Origin: Myxococcus sp. CA023
GTDB taxonomy: Bacteria > Myxococcota > Myxococcia > Myxococcales > Myxococcaceae
DNA length: 42,748 nucleotides
Assembly: GCF_010998615.1 (NCBI RefSeq)
Contig: NZ_JAAEAH010000080.1
Location: 1 to 42,748 of the forward strand
Reading direction: 5' to 3'
The notes beneath the pieces are model-generated. The model made no database searches. It was not told where the DNA came from and worked only from the letters and a program-made list of their open reading frames with translations. Position numbers and translations under genes: made by a program. This document shows positions 33,652 to 42,142 of the stretch, piece after piece (within the stretch, counting starts at the first letter, position 1; every line of letters begins with the position of its first letter).

Positions 33652-34767
33652 TCAAGCGCCGCTGGCACGGGCCAGGGGCGCGGGAGGACCGAGCGGGTCG
33701 CTGTTCCAGCGCTCGTGCTCCGCCGCTTCCAAGGCCTCGACTTCCTGGCGGATGCGCTGCCACTCCGTCTCCGGAATGTTGAGGAAGGCCTCCGCCAGCG
33801 CCGGGTCGAACTGGGTGCCCGCGCAGCGGCGGATTTCATCCCGCGCCACGCTCATGGGCCGGCCCTTGCGGTAGGGGCGGTCGGACGTGATCGCATCCAC
33901 CGTGTCCGCGAGGCAGAAGATGCGCGCGCCCAGGACGATGTCCTCTCCCGCCAGGTTCTGCGGGTAGCCCTTGCCGTCCCACCGCTCCTGGTGCTGGAGC
34001 ACGATGAGCGCCGCTTCGTGCAGGTAGGGCATCTTCGCCAGCATCCGGTAACCGAACTCCGGGTGCTTGCGCATCTCCACCCATTCATCCGGCGTGAGCG
34101 GACCGGGCTTGAGCAGGATGGAGTCGCGCACGCCAATCTTCCCGATGTCGTGCAGCAGCGCGCCTTGCTCCACCACGTCCAGCGCTCCGCCCGTCATCCC
34201 CACCTCCTGAGCCAGCCGGCGGGAGTAGAGCGACACGCGGCGCGAGTGCCACTGCGTCTCCGTATCGCGGTAGTCCAGGGCGCTGATGAGCCCGTCGAGC
34301 AGCCCCGCGGTGCGCTCCACCACCCGCCGCTCCAGGTCGCGGTTGATGGCCACCAGCTCCGCGTTCTTCTCCGCGACCTCGCGCGACAGCCGCTCGTTGG
34401 CGTCCACCAGGCGGTAGTGAGCGAAGGCCTGCCGGACGCTGCTCGTCAGGTCGCTGAGTGACCAGGGCTTGCCCAGCAGCCGGAAGACCTCGCCGCGGTT
34501 GACCGCTTCGGAGGCGGTGCGGAAGTCCGCCGCCGCCGTCAGCATCAGCCGCACCGCCTTGGGGTTCTTCTCCCGAAGGGCGCCGAGCAGTTCGATGCCG
34601 TTGAGGTACGGCATCATGAAGTCCGTCAGGACGACCTGGAAGCCGACCTCCCGGGCGGCCACCGCCGGGTCGCTGTGGGTGACGACGTCGTACCCCTCTG
34701 CCTGGAGGATGCGTGACAGGGCGGCCAGGATGAGGACGTCGTCGTCCACGACGAGGATGCGATCCAT
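33652..34767 (-). CDS. Response regulator with an HD-GYP c-di-GMP phosphodiesterase domain
   Basis: A 371-residue protein. The REC domain (about 1-120) has acidic residues D8-D9, phospho-acceptor D49 in LTDFMMP, T77 and K100. A coiled-coil linker (about 123-155) leads to an HD-GYP domain: HSRRVSLYS, HDIGKIG (H206, D207), and HQERWDGKGYP (G267-P269). HD-GYP proteins hydrolyse c-di-GMP, so phosphorylation of D49 probably controls c-di-GMP breakdown. No sensor kinase is adjacent, so it is an orphan. The ATG at 34767 is chosen because it precedes MDRILVVDDD, the normal REC start; upstream frame is non-conserved. A palindrome lies just upstream. Confidence 0.93.
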   Translation of the reverse strand: MDRILVVDDDVLILAALSRILQAEGYDVVTHSDPAVAAREVGFQVVLTDFMMPYLNGIELLGALREKNPKAVRLMLTAAADFRTASEAVNRGEVFRLLGKPWSLSDLTSSVRQAFAHYRLVDANERLSREVAEKNAELVAINRDLERRVVERTAGLLDGLISALDYRDTETQWHSRRVSLYSRRLAQEVGMTGGALDVVEQGALLHDIGKIGVRDSILLKPGPLTPDEWVEMRKHPEFGYRMLAKMPYLHEAALIVLQHQERWDGKGYPQNLAGEDIVLGARIFCLADTVDAITSDRPYRKGRPMSVARDEIRRCAGTQFDPALAEAFLNIPETEWQRIRQEVEALEAAEHERWNSDPLGPPAPLARASGA

Positions 34768-34795
34768 GCCCGAGGTGCCTCCAGGACAGCGTGCT

Positions 34796-34811
34796 TGTAT
34801 AGCTTTATACA
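34796..34811. promoter_or_regulatory. Inverted repeat TGTATA-N4-TATACA upstream of the HD-GYP gene
   Basis: Perfect 6-bp arms (34796-34801 and 34806-34811) separated by 4 bp, 29 bp before the start codon. On the minus strand the TATAAA and TATACA elements inside it could serve as a -10, so a bound repressor would cover the promoter. AT-rich palindromes are conspicuous in this GC-rich background. Confidence 0.45.
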
Positions 34812-34922
34812 CGCCGCTACGCGTCCCCAAAAGCCCCTCCAGGCGGGTGATGGGCTTCTAAGCCATGGAAATCCTTGGGGGTTCTTCCATTCGGGACGCG
34901 AGGTAGAACCACGTCACGCTTG

Positions 34923-34935
34923 CTTGGCCGCCAAG
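34923..34935. promoter_or_regulatory. Small palindrome CTTGGC-N-GCCAAG
   Basis: A perfect 6-bp inverted repeat with a single-base centre, in the 237-bp divergent gap between the HD-GYP gene and the DapB-like gene. A possible -10 (TTTATG, about 34942) follows. It may be a regulator site for the oxidoreductase operon, but chance occurrence is not excluded. Confidence 0.25.
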
Positions 34936-35004
34936 GTGTGATTTATGGTGCGCGGCAACGCTGAACTGTATCGCTAACCCCTTGGAATCGTGGAGCAATC
35001 TCCG

Positions 35005-36006
35005 ATGGCAAAAGCCCCGGAAGGGCCCGTGCCGGTGGTGGTGATGGGGCTGGGGTTCATCGGTCAGGAAATTGCCCGGGCTGCGATGTCTTCACCTGAG
35101 GTGGAGCTCATCGGGGCCGTCGACGTGCAATCTGGCCTGGTGGGTCGCCCCTTGGGTGATGTCCTGGGAAGTCCCGCCCCTCGTGTGAAGGTCTCCGCGT
35201 CGCTGGCGCAGGCCGTGGGCAAGCGCAAGGGCGTGGTGGTGCTGCATGCCACCGGCTCGCGGCTGCCCAAGGTGTTCGACCAGGTGATGGAGGCGGTGAA
35301 GCTGGGACTGCCCGTGGCCAGCACCTGTGAGGAGCTGGCCTTCCCGTATCTGAAGTACCCAGAGCTGGCGGACGAACTGGACCAGGCGGCGCAGAAGGCG
35401 GGCGTCGCCGTGGTTGGGACCGGCGTCAATCCGGGCTTCGTGCTGGACCGGCTGGTGGCGGTTGCCGGACAGGTGTGCGGTCCGGTCCGTCGTGCCACCG
35501 TCACCCGCGTGGTGGATGCACGGACCCGCCGCCCGTCCTTGCAGCGGATTGTGGGCGCGGGGCTGTCGGAGGAAGAGTTCTTCGAGCTGGTGGACAGTGA
35601 GCAACTGGGCCACGTCGGCCTTGTTGAGTCCGCGGCGCTCGCGGCCCTCGGCCTGGGGCTGGATTGCGACGACTTCGAAGAAGAAGTAGCCCCCGTGTTC
35701 GCCGAGGAGGACATCTCCGGCGGCGCGTTTCCCGTCAGGAAGGGAAGGGTGGCTGGCATGTTCCAGTCCGTGGTGGGGTTGGAGGACGGACAGGAGCGGG
35801 TGCGCCTGGAGCTGACCATCGCGGTGGGGGCGGATGACCCCAAGGACCGTATCGAAATCGACGCTGACCCGAAGCTGGTGTTGGAAATCCCGGGGGGAGT
35901 GGCGGGCGACCGGGCCACCGCGAATGCGCTGGTGAATGCCGCGCCACGCTTGACGGCCGCCGAAGCCGGGCTCCTCACGGTGCTCGAGCTTCCGGCCGGA
36001 CGCTAG
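35005..36006 (+). CDS. DapB/amine dehydrogenase-like NAD(P)-dependent oxidoreductase
   Basis: A 333-residue protein. The N-terminal Rossmann fold has VVVMGLGFIG (GxGxxG, residues 11-20) and an acidic residue after the second strand (AVD). The GTGVNPGFVLD block (about 142-152) is typical of the amine dehydrogenase/2,4-diaminopentanoate dehydrogenase relatives of dihydrodipicolinate reductase. True DapB has a different catalytic motif, so lysine biosynthesis is unlikely. Substrate unknown. The ATG at 35005 has GGAG about 10 nt upstream; GTG 34990 is an alternative without a site. It precedes the MaoC pair by 14 bp and may share their transcript. Confidence 0.82.
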   Translation: MAKAPEGPVPVVVMGLGFIGQEIARAAMSSPEVELIGAVDVQSGLVGRPLGDVLGSPAPRVKVSASLAQAVGKRKGVVVLHATGSRLPKVFDQVMEAVKLGLPVASTCEELAFPYLKYPELADELDQAAQKAGVAVVGTGVNPGFVLDRLVAVAGQVCGPVRRATVTRVVDARTRRPSLQRIVGAGLSEEEFFELVDSEQLGHVGLVESAALAALGLGLDCDDFEEEVAPVFAEEDISGGAFPVRKGRVAGMFQSVVGLEDGQERVRLELTIAVGADDPKDRIEIDADPKLVLEIPGGVAGDRATANALVNAAPRLTAAEAGLLTVLELPAGR

Positions 36007-36020
36007 AGTCAGGAGAGGAA

Positions 36021-36470
36021 ATGCTGGACAAGAACGCGATCGGCCGCGCCTCGCCGCCGACGCTGAACGAGGTCGAAAAGGGCGCCATCCGTCGGTTCGC
36101 GGAGGCCATCGGGGACTACAACCCCATCTACTACGATGAGGAGTACGCCCGGGCGTCGGGATACCCCACCATCATCGCGCCCCCCACGTTCCCCGCGTCT
36201 TTCCACTCGGCGGCGGACCTGCGGGAGCTGCTGGGCGTGGGCATCAAGAGCCTGCTCCACGCGGAGCAGGGCTTCGACTACGAGCGGCCCATCTTCGCCG
36301 GGGACCGCATCTACGTCTCCACGCGCGTCTCCGACGTCTTCGAGCGGCCGGGCATGTCCGGGAAGATGGACATCGCGGTCATCGAGGACGAAGGCCGTGA
36401 CGAGGAAGGCAACCTCGTGTTCCGCGCCCGCCGGACGCTGGTGGTCCGCGCCGCCAAGGAGACCCCGTGA
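36021..36470 (+). CDS. MaoC-like hot-dog protein, predicted non-catalytic partner
   Basis: A 149-residue hot-dog protein of the MaoC/HadA family. The active-site segment reads GDYNPIYYD: Asp32 is kept but the catalytic His of R-hydratases (GDxNPxH) is Tyr37. This is the pattern of a structural subunit such as mycobacterial HadA. The PPTFPASF block near residue 55 is also HadA/FAS-like. An AGGAGAGGA site precedes the ATG. Its stop overlaps the start of the next MaoC gene, consistent with a heterodimeric (R)-3-hydroxyacyl thioester dehydratase or enoyl-CoA hydratase. Confidence 0.88.
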   Translation: MLDKNAIGRASPPTLNEVEKGAIRRFAEAIGDYNPIYYDEEYARASGYPTIIAPPTFPASFHSAADLRELLGVGIKSLLHAEQGFDYERPIFAGDRIYVSTRVSDVFERPGMSGKMDIAVIEDEGRDEEGNLVFRARRTLVVRAAKETP

Positions 36471-37135
36471 TGCCCGCGCGCAAGTTGTACTTCGAAGCCA
36501 TCCGCGTCGGGGACGAGCTGCCCGCGCTGGCCAAGGCGCCCGTCGACCGCGTCCAGCTGTCGCGCTACGCCGGTGCATCCGGCGACTTCAACCCGGTCCA
36601 CGTGGACGAGCTCTACGCCAAGAGCGTGGGCATGCCGAGCGTCTACGCGCCCGGCATGCTCGTCATGGGCATGCTCGGCCAGCTCATCAGTGACTGGGCC
36701 CGGGGCGGGCAGATGCGGCGCTACAACGTGCGCTTCATCAAGATGGTGTGGCCGGGTGACACCGTCGTCTGCAAGGGCCGCGTGAGCGACCGGCATGGCT
36801 CCGGGGGCCGCTACTTTGTCGAAATCGACCTCTGGGCGGAGAACCAGAAGGGCGAACTGCTGATGAAGGGCTCCTCGCAGATCCAGCTCTTCTATTCGCT
36901 GGAGGACGAGAACCGGCAGCGCTCCGGCCAGTCCCCCATCGTGGTGGAGGTGCCTCGGGAGAGCCTGAGCAACGCCGCAGCGCCCGCCTCCGCCACCAGC
37001 GCCTCTGCTCCCAGCGAGGAGGGCGAGGAGGCGGACGAGCGCCGCGAGGGCGTCACCTCCAAGAAGACGGTTCCCAGGGAAAAGCCGGCGGCCAAGACCG
37101 CCACGCTTCCCTCCGCCAAGAAGGCGAAGAAGTAG
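36470..37135 (+). CDS. MaoC-family dehydratase, predicted catalytic subunit, with long basic tail
   Basis: A 221-residue protein. Residues about 1-150 are a MaoC hot-dog domain with the complete active site GDFNPVHVD (D39, H44). Residues about 155-221 are an extra Ala/Ser/Glu- then Lys-rich tail (ending KKAKK), probably disordered, absent from typical 150-residue MaoC proteins. The ATG at 36470 shares one base with the upstream stop; AAGGAG lies 8 nt before it. GTG 36467 is an alternative. It probably pairs with the upstream Tyr-type MaoC to hydrate or dehydrate acyl thioesters in fatty-acid metabolism. A hairpin follows. Confidence 0.88.
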   Translation: MPARKLYFEAIRVGDELPALAKAPVDRVQLSRYAGASGDFNPVHVDELYAKSVGMPSVYAPGMLVMGMLGQLISDWARGGQMRRYNVRFIKMVWPGDTVVCKGRVSDRHGSGGRYFVEIDLWAENQKGELLMKGSSQIQLFYSLEDENRQRSGQSPIVVEVPRESLSNAAAPASATSASAPSEEGEEADERREGVTSKKTVPREKPAAKTATLPSAKKAKK

Positions 37136-37153
37136 GCAGGCGCACCACGCCTC

Positions 37154-37177
37154 GAGGGGCGGTTCTGACCGCCCCTC
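37154..37177 (+). terminator. Terminator hairpin after the MaoC genes
   Basis: A perfect 10-bp stem (37154-37163 with 37168-37177) with a TCTG loop, 19 bp after the stop. No T-run follows. Confidence 0.55.
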
Positions 37178-37198
37178 AACGCGAGGTGTCATTCGGGG

Positions 37199-37227
37199 TT
37201 GACTCAAAAATCAGTCGCCGCCACACT
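37199..37227 (+). promoter_or_regulatory. Candidate promoter of the acyl-CoA dehydrogenase gene
   Basis: TTGACT (37199-37204), a 17-bp spacer and CACACT (37222-37227). The -10 is a weak match. It would give a leader of about 70 nt. Confidence 0.3.
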
Positions 37228-37303
37228 TCCTGCGTCTCAACGCGCCGCTGACCTCATCCTTTTTCACCGAGGGCGGGCAGCGAGCCGTCACGCAGGAGTG
37301 GCC

Positions 37304-39148
<1,845 letters not shown>

Positions 39149-39152
39149 GCCC

Positions 39153-39176
39153 GCGCCCCGCTGAAACGCGGGGCGC
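39153..39176 (+). terminator. Hairpin after the acyl-CoA dehydrogenase gene
   Basis: A perfect 9-bp GC stem (39153-39161 with 39168-39176) with a 6-nt loop right after the stop. Confidence 0.5.
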
Positions 39177-39186
39177 CTGAAGCATC

Positions 39187-39220
39187 AAGGCCACCCGGGC
39201 TCGCTGCCCTGGGTGGCCTT
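39187..39220. terminator. Bidirectional terminator between convergent genes
   Basis: AAGGCCACCC pairs perfectly with GGGTGGCCTT over 10 bp, extended by GGGC/GCCC inside. It lies between the acyl-CoA dehydrogenase and exbD stops and is followed by CGTGTTT on the plus strand. It can serve both directions. Confidence 0.65.
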
Positions 39221-39245
39221 CGTGTTTCCAGCGGAGAGGCGTTGC

Positions 39246-39698
39246 TTATTCGCCTTCGCGAACGCCGATGGCCAGCTGCGCGAGCCCGGCCTTCTTGGCC
39301 AACTCCATCACCTGCACCACGGTGCCGTGGGGCACGCCCTCGTCGGCCTGGACGATGACCACCGTCTCCTCGTCCTTCTGCCTGGCGTCGTCGAAGGCCT
39401 GCTGCAGTTCGTCCTGGGAGACGACGTTGCCGGCCAGCATGAAGCGCCCGTCCGCGAGCACCGCCACCGACAGGTCCGTGGTGCGCGCGGTGACGTCCGC
39501 GGCGCCGCCCTTGGGCAGGTTCACCTTGAGGCCGGCCTTGGCGCCGCCGCCTGGCCCCTGCTGCACGATGACGGAGCTGGTCACCATGAAGATGATGAGC
39601 AGCACCAGGAAGATGTCGGTGAGCGGGGTGATGTTGATTTCAGCGAAGACGCCATCCTCGGAGCCGTCGTCGCTGCCCGGAGTCTTTCCCATGCCCAT
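39246..39698 (-). CDS. ExbD/TolR-family biopolymer transport protein
   Basis: A 150-residue ExbD/TolR. A single N-terminal helix (about 29-45) is preceded by the family motif EINITPLTD, in which D28 is the proton-carrying Asp. The periplasmic part has VNLPKG and ADEGVPHGTVVQVMELAKKAG blocks. With the ExbB-like protein it would use the proton gradient to energise an outer-membrane machine. It follows the ExbB gene by 18 bp. No TonB or TolA lies nearby, so the partner is unknown. Confidence 0.92.
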   Translation of the reverse strand: MGMGKTPGSDDGSEDGVFAEINITPLTDIFLVLLIIFMVTSSVIVQQGPGGGAKAGLKVNLPKGGAADVTARTTDLSVAVLADGRFMLAGNVVSQDELQQAFDDARQKDEETVVIVQADEGVPHGTVVQVMELAKKAGLAQLAIGVREGE

Positions 39699-39716
39699 GG
39701 TGCGTTCTCCTCCGGC

Positions 39717-40439
39717 CTAGGCGGGCTGTGCGTCCGTGCGCGTGGCGGGGGTGGCCTGCGGTTCGGGCGGCATGGGCTCGGACGGCGGCAGGCCGGCGGC
39801 CCGCTCCTTGAGCAGCTCGACGAACTCGTCGCCAATCAAGCGCAGCTCCACCAGCACGCGGGACAGGCGGGCCTGGAAGTAGTTGTAGAAGACCATCGCC
39901 TGCACGGCGACCAGGATGCCCACCGCGGTGGCGACCAGGGCCTCGGAGATGCCCGTCATCACCGCCGAGCTGCCGCCGGTGCCGCCCGCTTCCACGTCCA
40001 GGCCCAGGTCCTTGAAGGAGCGCATGATGCCGGCGACGGTGCCGAAGAGGCCCACGAAGGGCGTAATCGAGCCGATGGTGGCCAGGATCCACAGGTAGCG
40101 GCGCAGCTTGAGGGCCACCTGGGCGCGCTCGCGCTCCACGGCGGCCTCGATGCCAGCGCCCCCGGCGGTGCGGCTGCGCTCCATCCGGTCGAACCCGGCC
40201 AGGAAGATGTCGGCGGCCACCGCGTCGGAGCGCTCGGCGGCGGTGCGGGCCGCGGCGACGTCCCCGCGCAGCAGGTGTTTGTTCACTGTCTCACCCAAGG
40301 CGCGTGAACGCTCGCCCACGCCCCAGAGCACGATGATGCGCTCGACGGCGACAATCAGCGCCGCGACCGAGGCGAAGATGAGCATGGCGAGGGTGACGCC
40401 ACCCAGGCGGAGGTAATGGAGGATGTCGTTCAGGCTCAT
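39717..40439 (-). CDS. ExbB/TolQ/MotA-family proton channel protein
   Basis: A 240-residue protein with three predicted helices: one at about 9-30, then a long loop, then TIGSITPFVGLFGTVAGIM and ISEALVATAVGILVAVQAM, the two conserved helices of the MotA/TolQ/ExbB domain. The start at 40439 is the ATG of MSLNDILHYL, matching family N-termini; the longer frame upstream is not supported. It is divergent from a lipoprotein gene by 43 bp and forms an operon with exbD. Confidence 0.92.
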   Translation of the reverse strand: MSLNDILHYLRLGGVTLAMLIFASVAALIVAVERIIVLWGVGERSRALGETVNKHLLRGDVAAARTAAERSDAVAADIFLAGFDRMERSRTAGGAGIEAAVERERAQVALKLRRYLWILATIGSITPFVGLFGTVAGIMRSFKDLGLDVEAGGTGGSSAVMTGISEALVATAVGILVAVQAMVFYNYFQARLSRVLVELRLIGDEFVELLKERAAGLPPSEPMPPEPQATPATRTDAQPA

Positions 40440-40482
40440 TGGTGGGTGACCGGGCAGGGCGGCATGGCCCAGACTAGGCCAT

Positions 40483-41319
40483 ATGAACCGCGCAGCCGTC
40501 GCAATCTTCCTGGTAGTGCTCTGTTCTGGCTGTCCCAAGCGAATCGAGTTCGGCCCCGAGGGCGAGCTCACGGATGCGGACACCGTCTATCAGCGCGTCG
40601 TGAAGAACCAGGAGAACGTCGTCACGCTGGAGGGGGACGCGAAGCTGCGCGCCGAGTTGCCCGACCAGAGCGGCACGCTGAGCATGTTCGTCGCCGTCAC
40701 CCGGCCGGCCATGCTGCACCTGGAGACGTTCGACTTCTTCAACAGGCCGCTCGCCTCCCTGGTGTCCGACGGACAGCGCTTCGGGCTGTATCAGGCGGAT
40801 ACGAACACCTGGTACCAGGGCCCCGCCAGCCCCGCCAACGTGTCCCGCTTCCTGCCGGTCATGCTGCCGGGCGAGGAACTGGTGCCCATCATGCTCGGGC
40901 AGGTGCCGCTCATCCCCCCGGAGCGGATGACGCTGGAGCTGGACCGCAAGAAGGGCGTCTACGTGCTGACGCTCCACCGGGGCCCGGCGACGCAGGTTCT
41001 CGACGTCCACACCAAGTACCTGCGCATCATGAAGAGTCAGGTGCGGGGCATCCCGGGGTACGACCTGGGCTTCGAGGACTTCCTGGAGCAGGGCGGGCTC
41101 ATCTTCCCGGGCCGGGTGTCGCTGGAGGCGAAGCAGGCGAAGACGAAGCTCCAGGTCCGTTACCAGCAGATCAAACTCAACGCGCGACCGGACCTCACAC
41201 TCTACGAGTTGGTCCCCCCCGAGGGAGCCCGGGTGGTGGAGGTCGATGAAGCCGGCCGGGAGCTGCCCGCCGGGGCGCCCGCCTCCGGGTCGTCCGCGCC
41301 CCTGGCACCGGGTTCCTGA
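40483..41319 (+). CDS. Lipoprotein resembling LolB/DUF4292 proteins
   Basis: A 278-residue lipoprotein with lipobox VLCSGC at about residues 12-17. The mature part starts with YQRVVKNQENVVTLEGDAKL and continues with VAVTRPAMLHLETFDFF and RFGLYQADTNTWYQG. These blocks resemble the half-barrel lipid-binding fold of LolB and the related DUF4292 outer-membrane lipoproteins. It might accept lipoproteins or another hydrophobic ligand at the outer membrane. The fold assignment is by pattern only. The C-terminus is Ala/Pro/Ser-rich. It lies between exbB (divergent) and the MshEN genes. Confidence 0.75.
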   Translation: MNRAAVAIFLVVLCSGCPKRIEFGPEGELTDADTVYQRVVKNQENVVTLEGDAKLRAELPDQSGTLSMFVAVTRPAMLHLETFDFFNRPLASLVSDGQRFGLYQADTNTWYQGPASPANVSRFLPVMLPGEELVPIMLGQVPLIPPERMTLELDRKKGVYVLTLHRGPATQVLDVHTKYLRIMKSQVRGIPGYDLGFEDFLEQGGLIFPGRVSLEAKQAKTKLQVRYQQIKLNARPDLTLYELVPPEGARVVEVDEAGRELPAGAPASGSSAPLAPGS

Positions 41320-41380
41320 CCGAGCAGGCGCGGAAGAAGGGGCGCACGCTGCCGAGACAGTCTAGAGTGCGCGCCACGAC

Positions 41381-42136
41381 ATGGCACAGATCAAGCTTGG
41401 TGAATTGCTGATCAAGGCGAACGTGCTTCAGGAGAGCCAGCTGAAGGCCGCGCTCGCCGAACAGGCGAAGTGGGGCGGCAAGCTGGGCGAAATCCTGGTC
41501 AGGATGAGCCTCGTCTCCGAGGACATCCTGGTGCGCGCCCTGTCCAAGCAACTGGGAATGCCGGCGGTGAACCTGGATGCGGTGCAGATGGTGCAGCCGC
41601 ACGTGAAGGCGAAGATTCCGGCCCAGACGGCGCGGGACTTCTCCGTGCTGCCGCTGCAGGTGCGGGATGACGGCAAGTCGCTGGTGGTGGCGATGTCGGA
41701 TCCGCTCAACGTGCGCATGCTGGACGAACTGCGCGCCATCACCAAGTGCCGCATCATCCCCAACGTGGCGGGCCGGACCTCCATTGCCCGGGCCTTCGCG
41801 CGCATCTACGAGCAGAACCACGAGCTGGAGGACGCGGACACCAACTTCAAGGTGGTGGACGCCCAGGGCCGCACGGTGGTGAAGAACCTCAAGGACCTGG
41901 ACCCGGCGGCCGTGGCGACCGCGCCGCGCGCCGCTCCGGCCCCGTCCCGTCCCGCCCCTGCGCCCGAGGCTCCCGCCGCCCGTCCCGCTGCGGCCTCCGG
42001 CAGCCCGGCGGAGCTGCTTCGCAACGTGGAGGAAGTGCAGCGCAAGGAAGTCGCCGCCCTCAAGGCGATGGTGGAGTTGCTCATCGAGAAGGGCGTGTTC
42101 AGCCGCGAGGAGTACCTCGCGAAGGTCAAGCGGTAG
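41381..42136 (+). CDS. Stand-alone MshEN-domain protein
   Basis: A 251-residue protein. Residues about 1-150 are an MshEN (GspE N-terminal) domain with two motif repeats: KLGELLIKANVLQESQLKAAL at the start and KLGEILVRMSLVSEDIL about 30 residues later. In MshE-type domains these RLGxxL...Q repeats bind c-di-GMP; here the first residue is Lys in both repeats. A Pro/Ala-rich linker (about 170-205) and a C-terminal helix follow. No Walker motif occurs, so it is not a secretion ATPase. TAGAGT 12 bp before the ATG may be a -10. It is followed after 6 bp by a second protein of the same kind. Confidence 0.82.
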   Translation: MAQIKLGELLIKANVLQESQLKAALAEQAKWGGKLGEILVRMSLVSEDILVRALSKQLGMPAVNLDAVQMVQPHVKAKIPAQTARDFSVLPLQVRDDGKSLVVAMSDPLNVRMLDELRAITKCRIIPNVAGRTSIARAFARIYEQNHELEDADTNFKVVDAQGRTVVKNLKDLDPAAVATAPRAAPAPSRPAPAPEAPAARPAAASGSPAELLRNVEEVQRKEVAALKAMVELLIEKGVFSREEYLAKVKR

Positions 42137-42142
42137 TCCCCC

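Noticed and set aside
35005..36006. Dihydrodipicolinate reductase DapB
   Set aside because: The Rossmann motif fits but the catalytic His-rich DapB motif is missing; GTGVNPGF points to amine dehydrogenase relatives.
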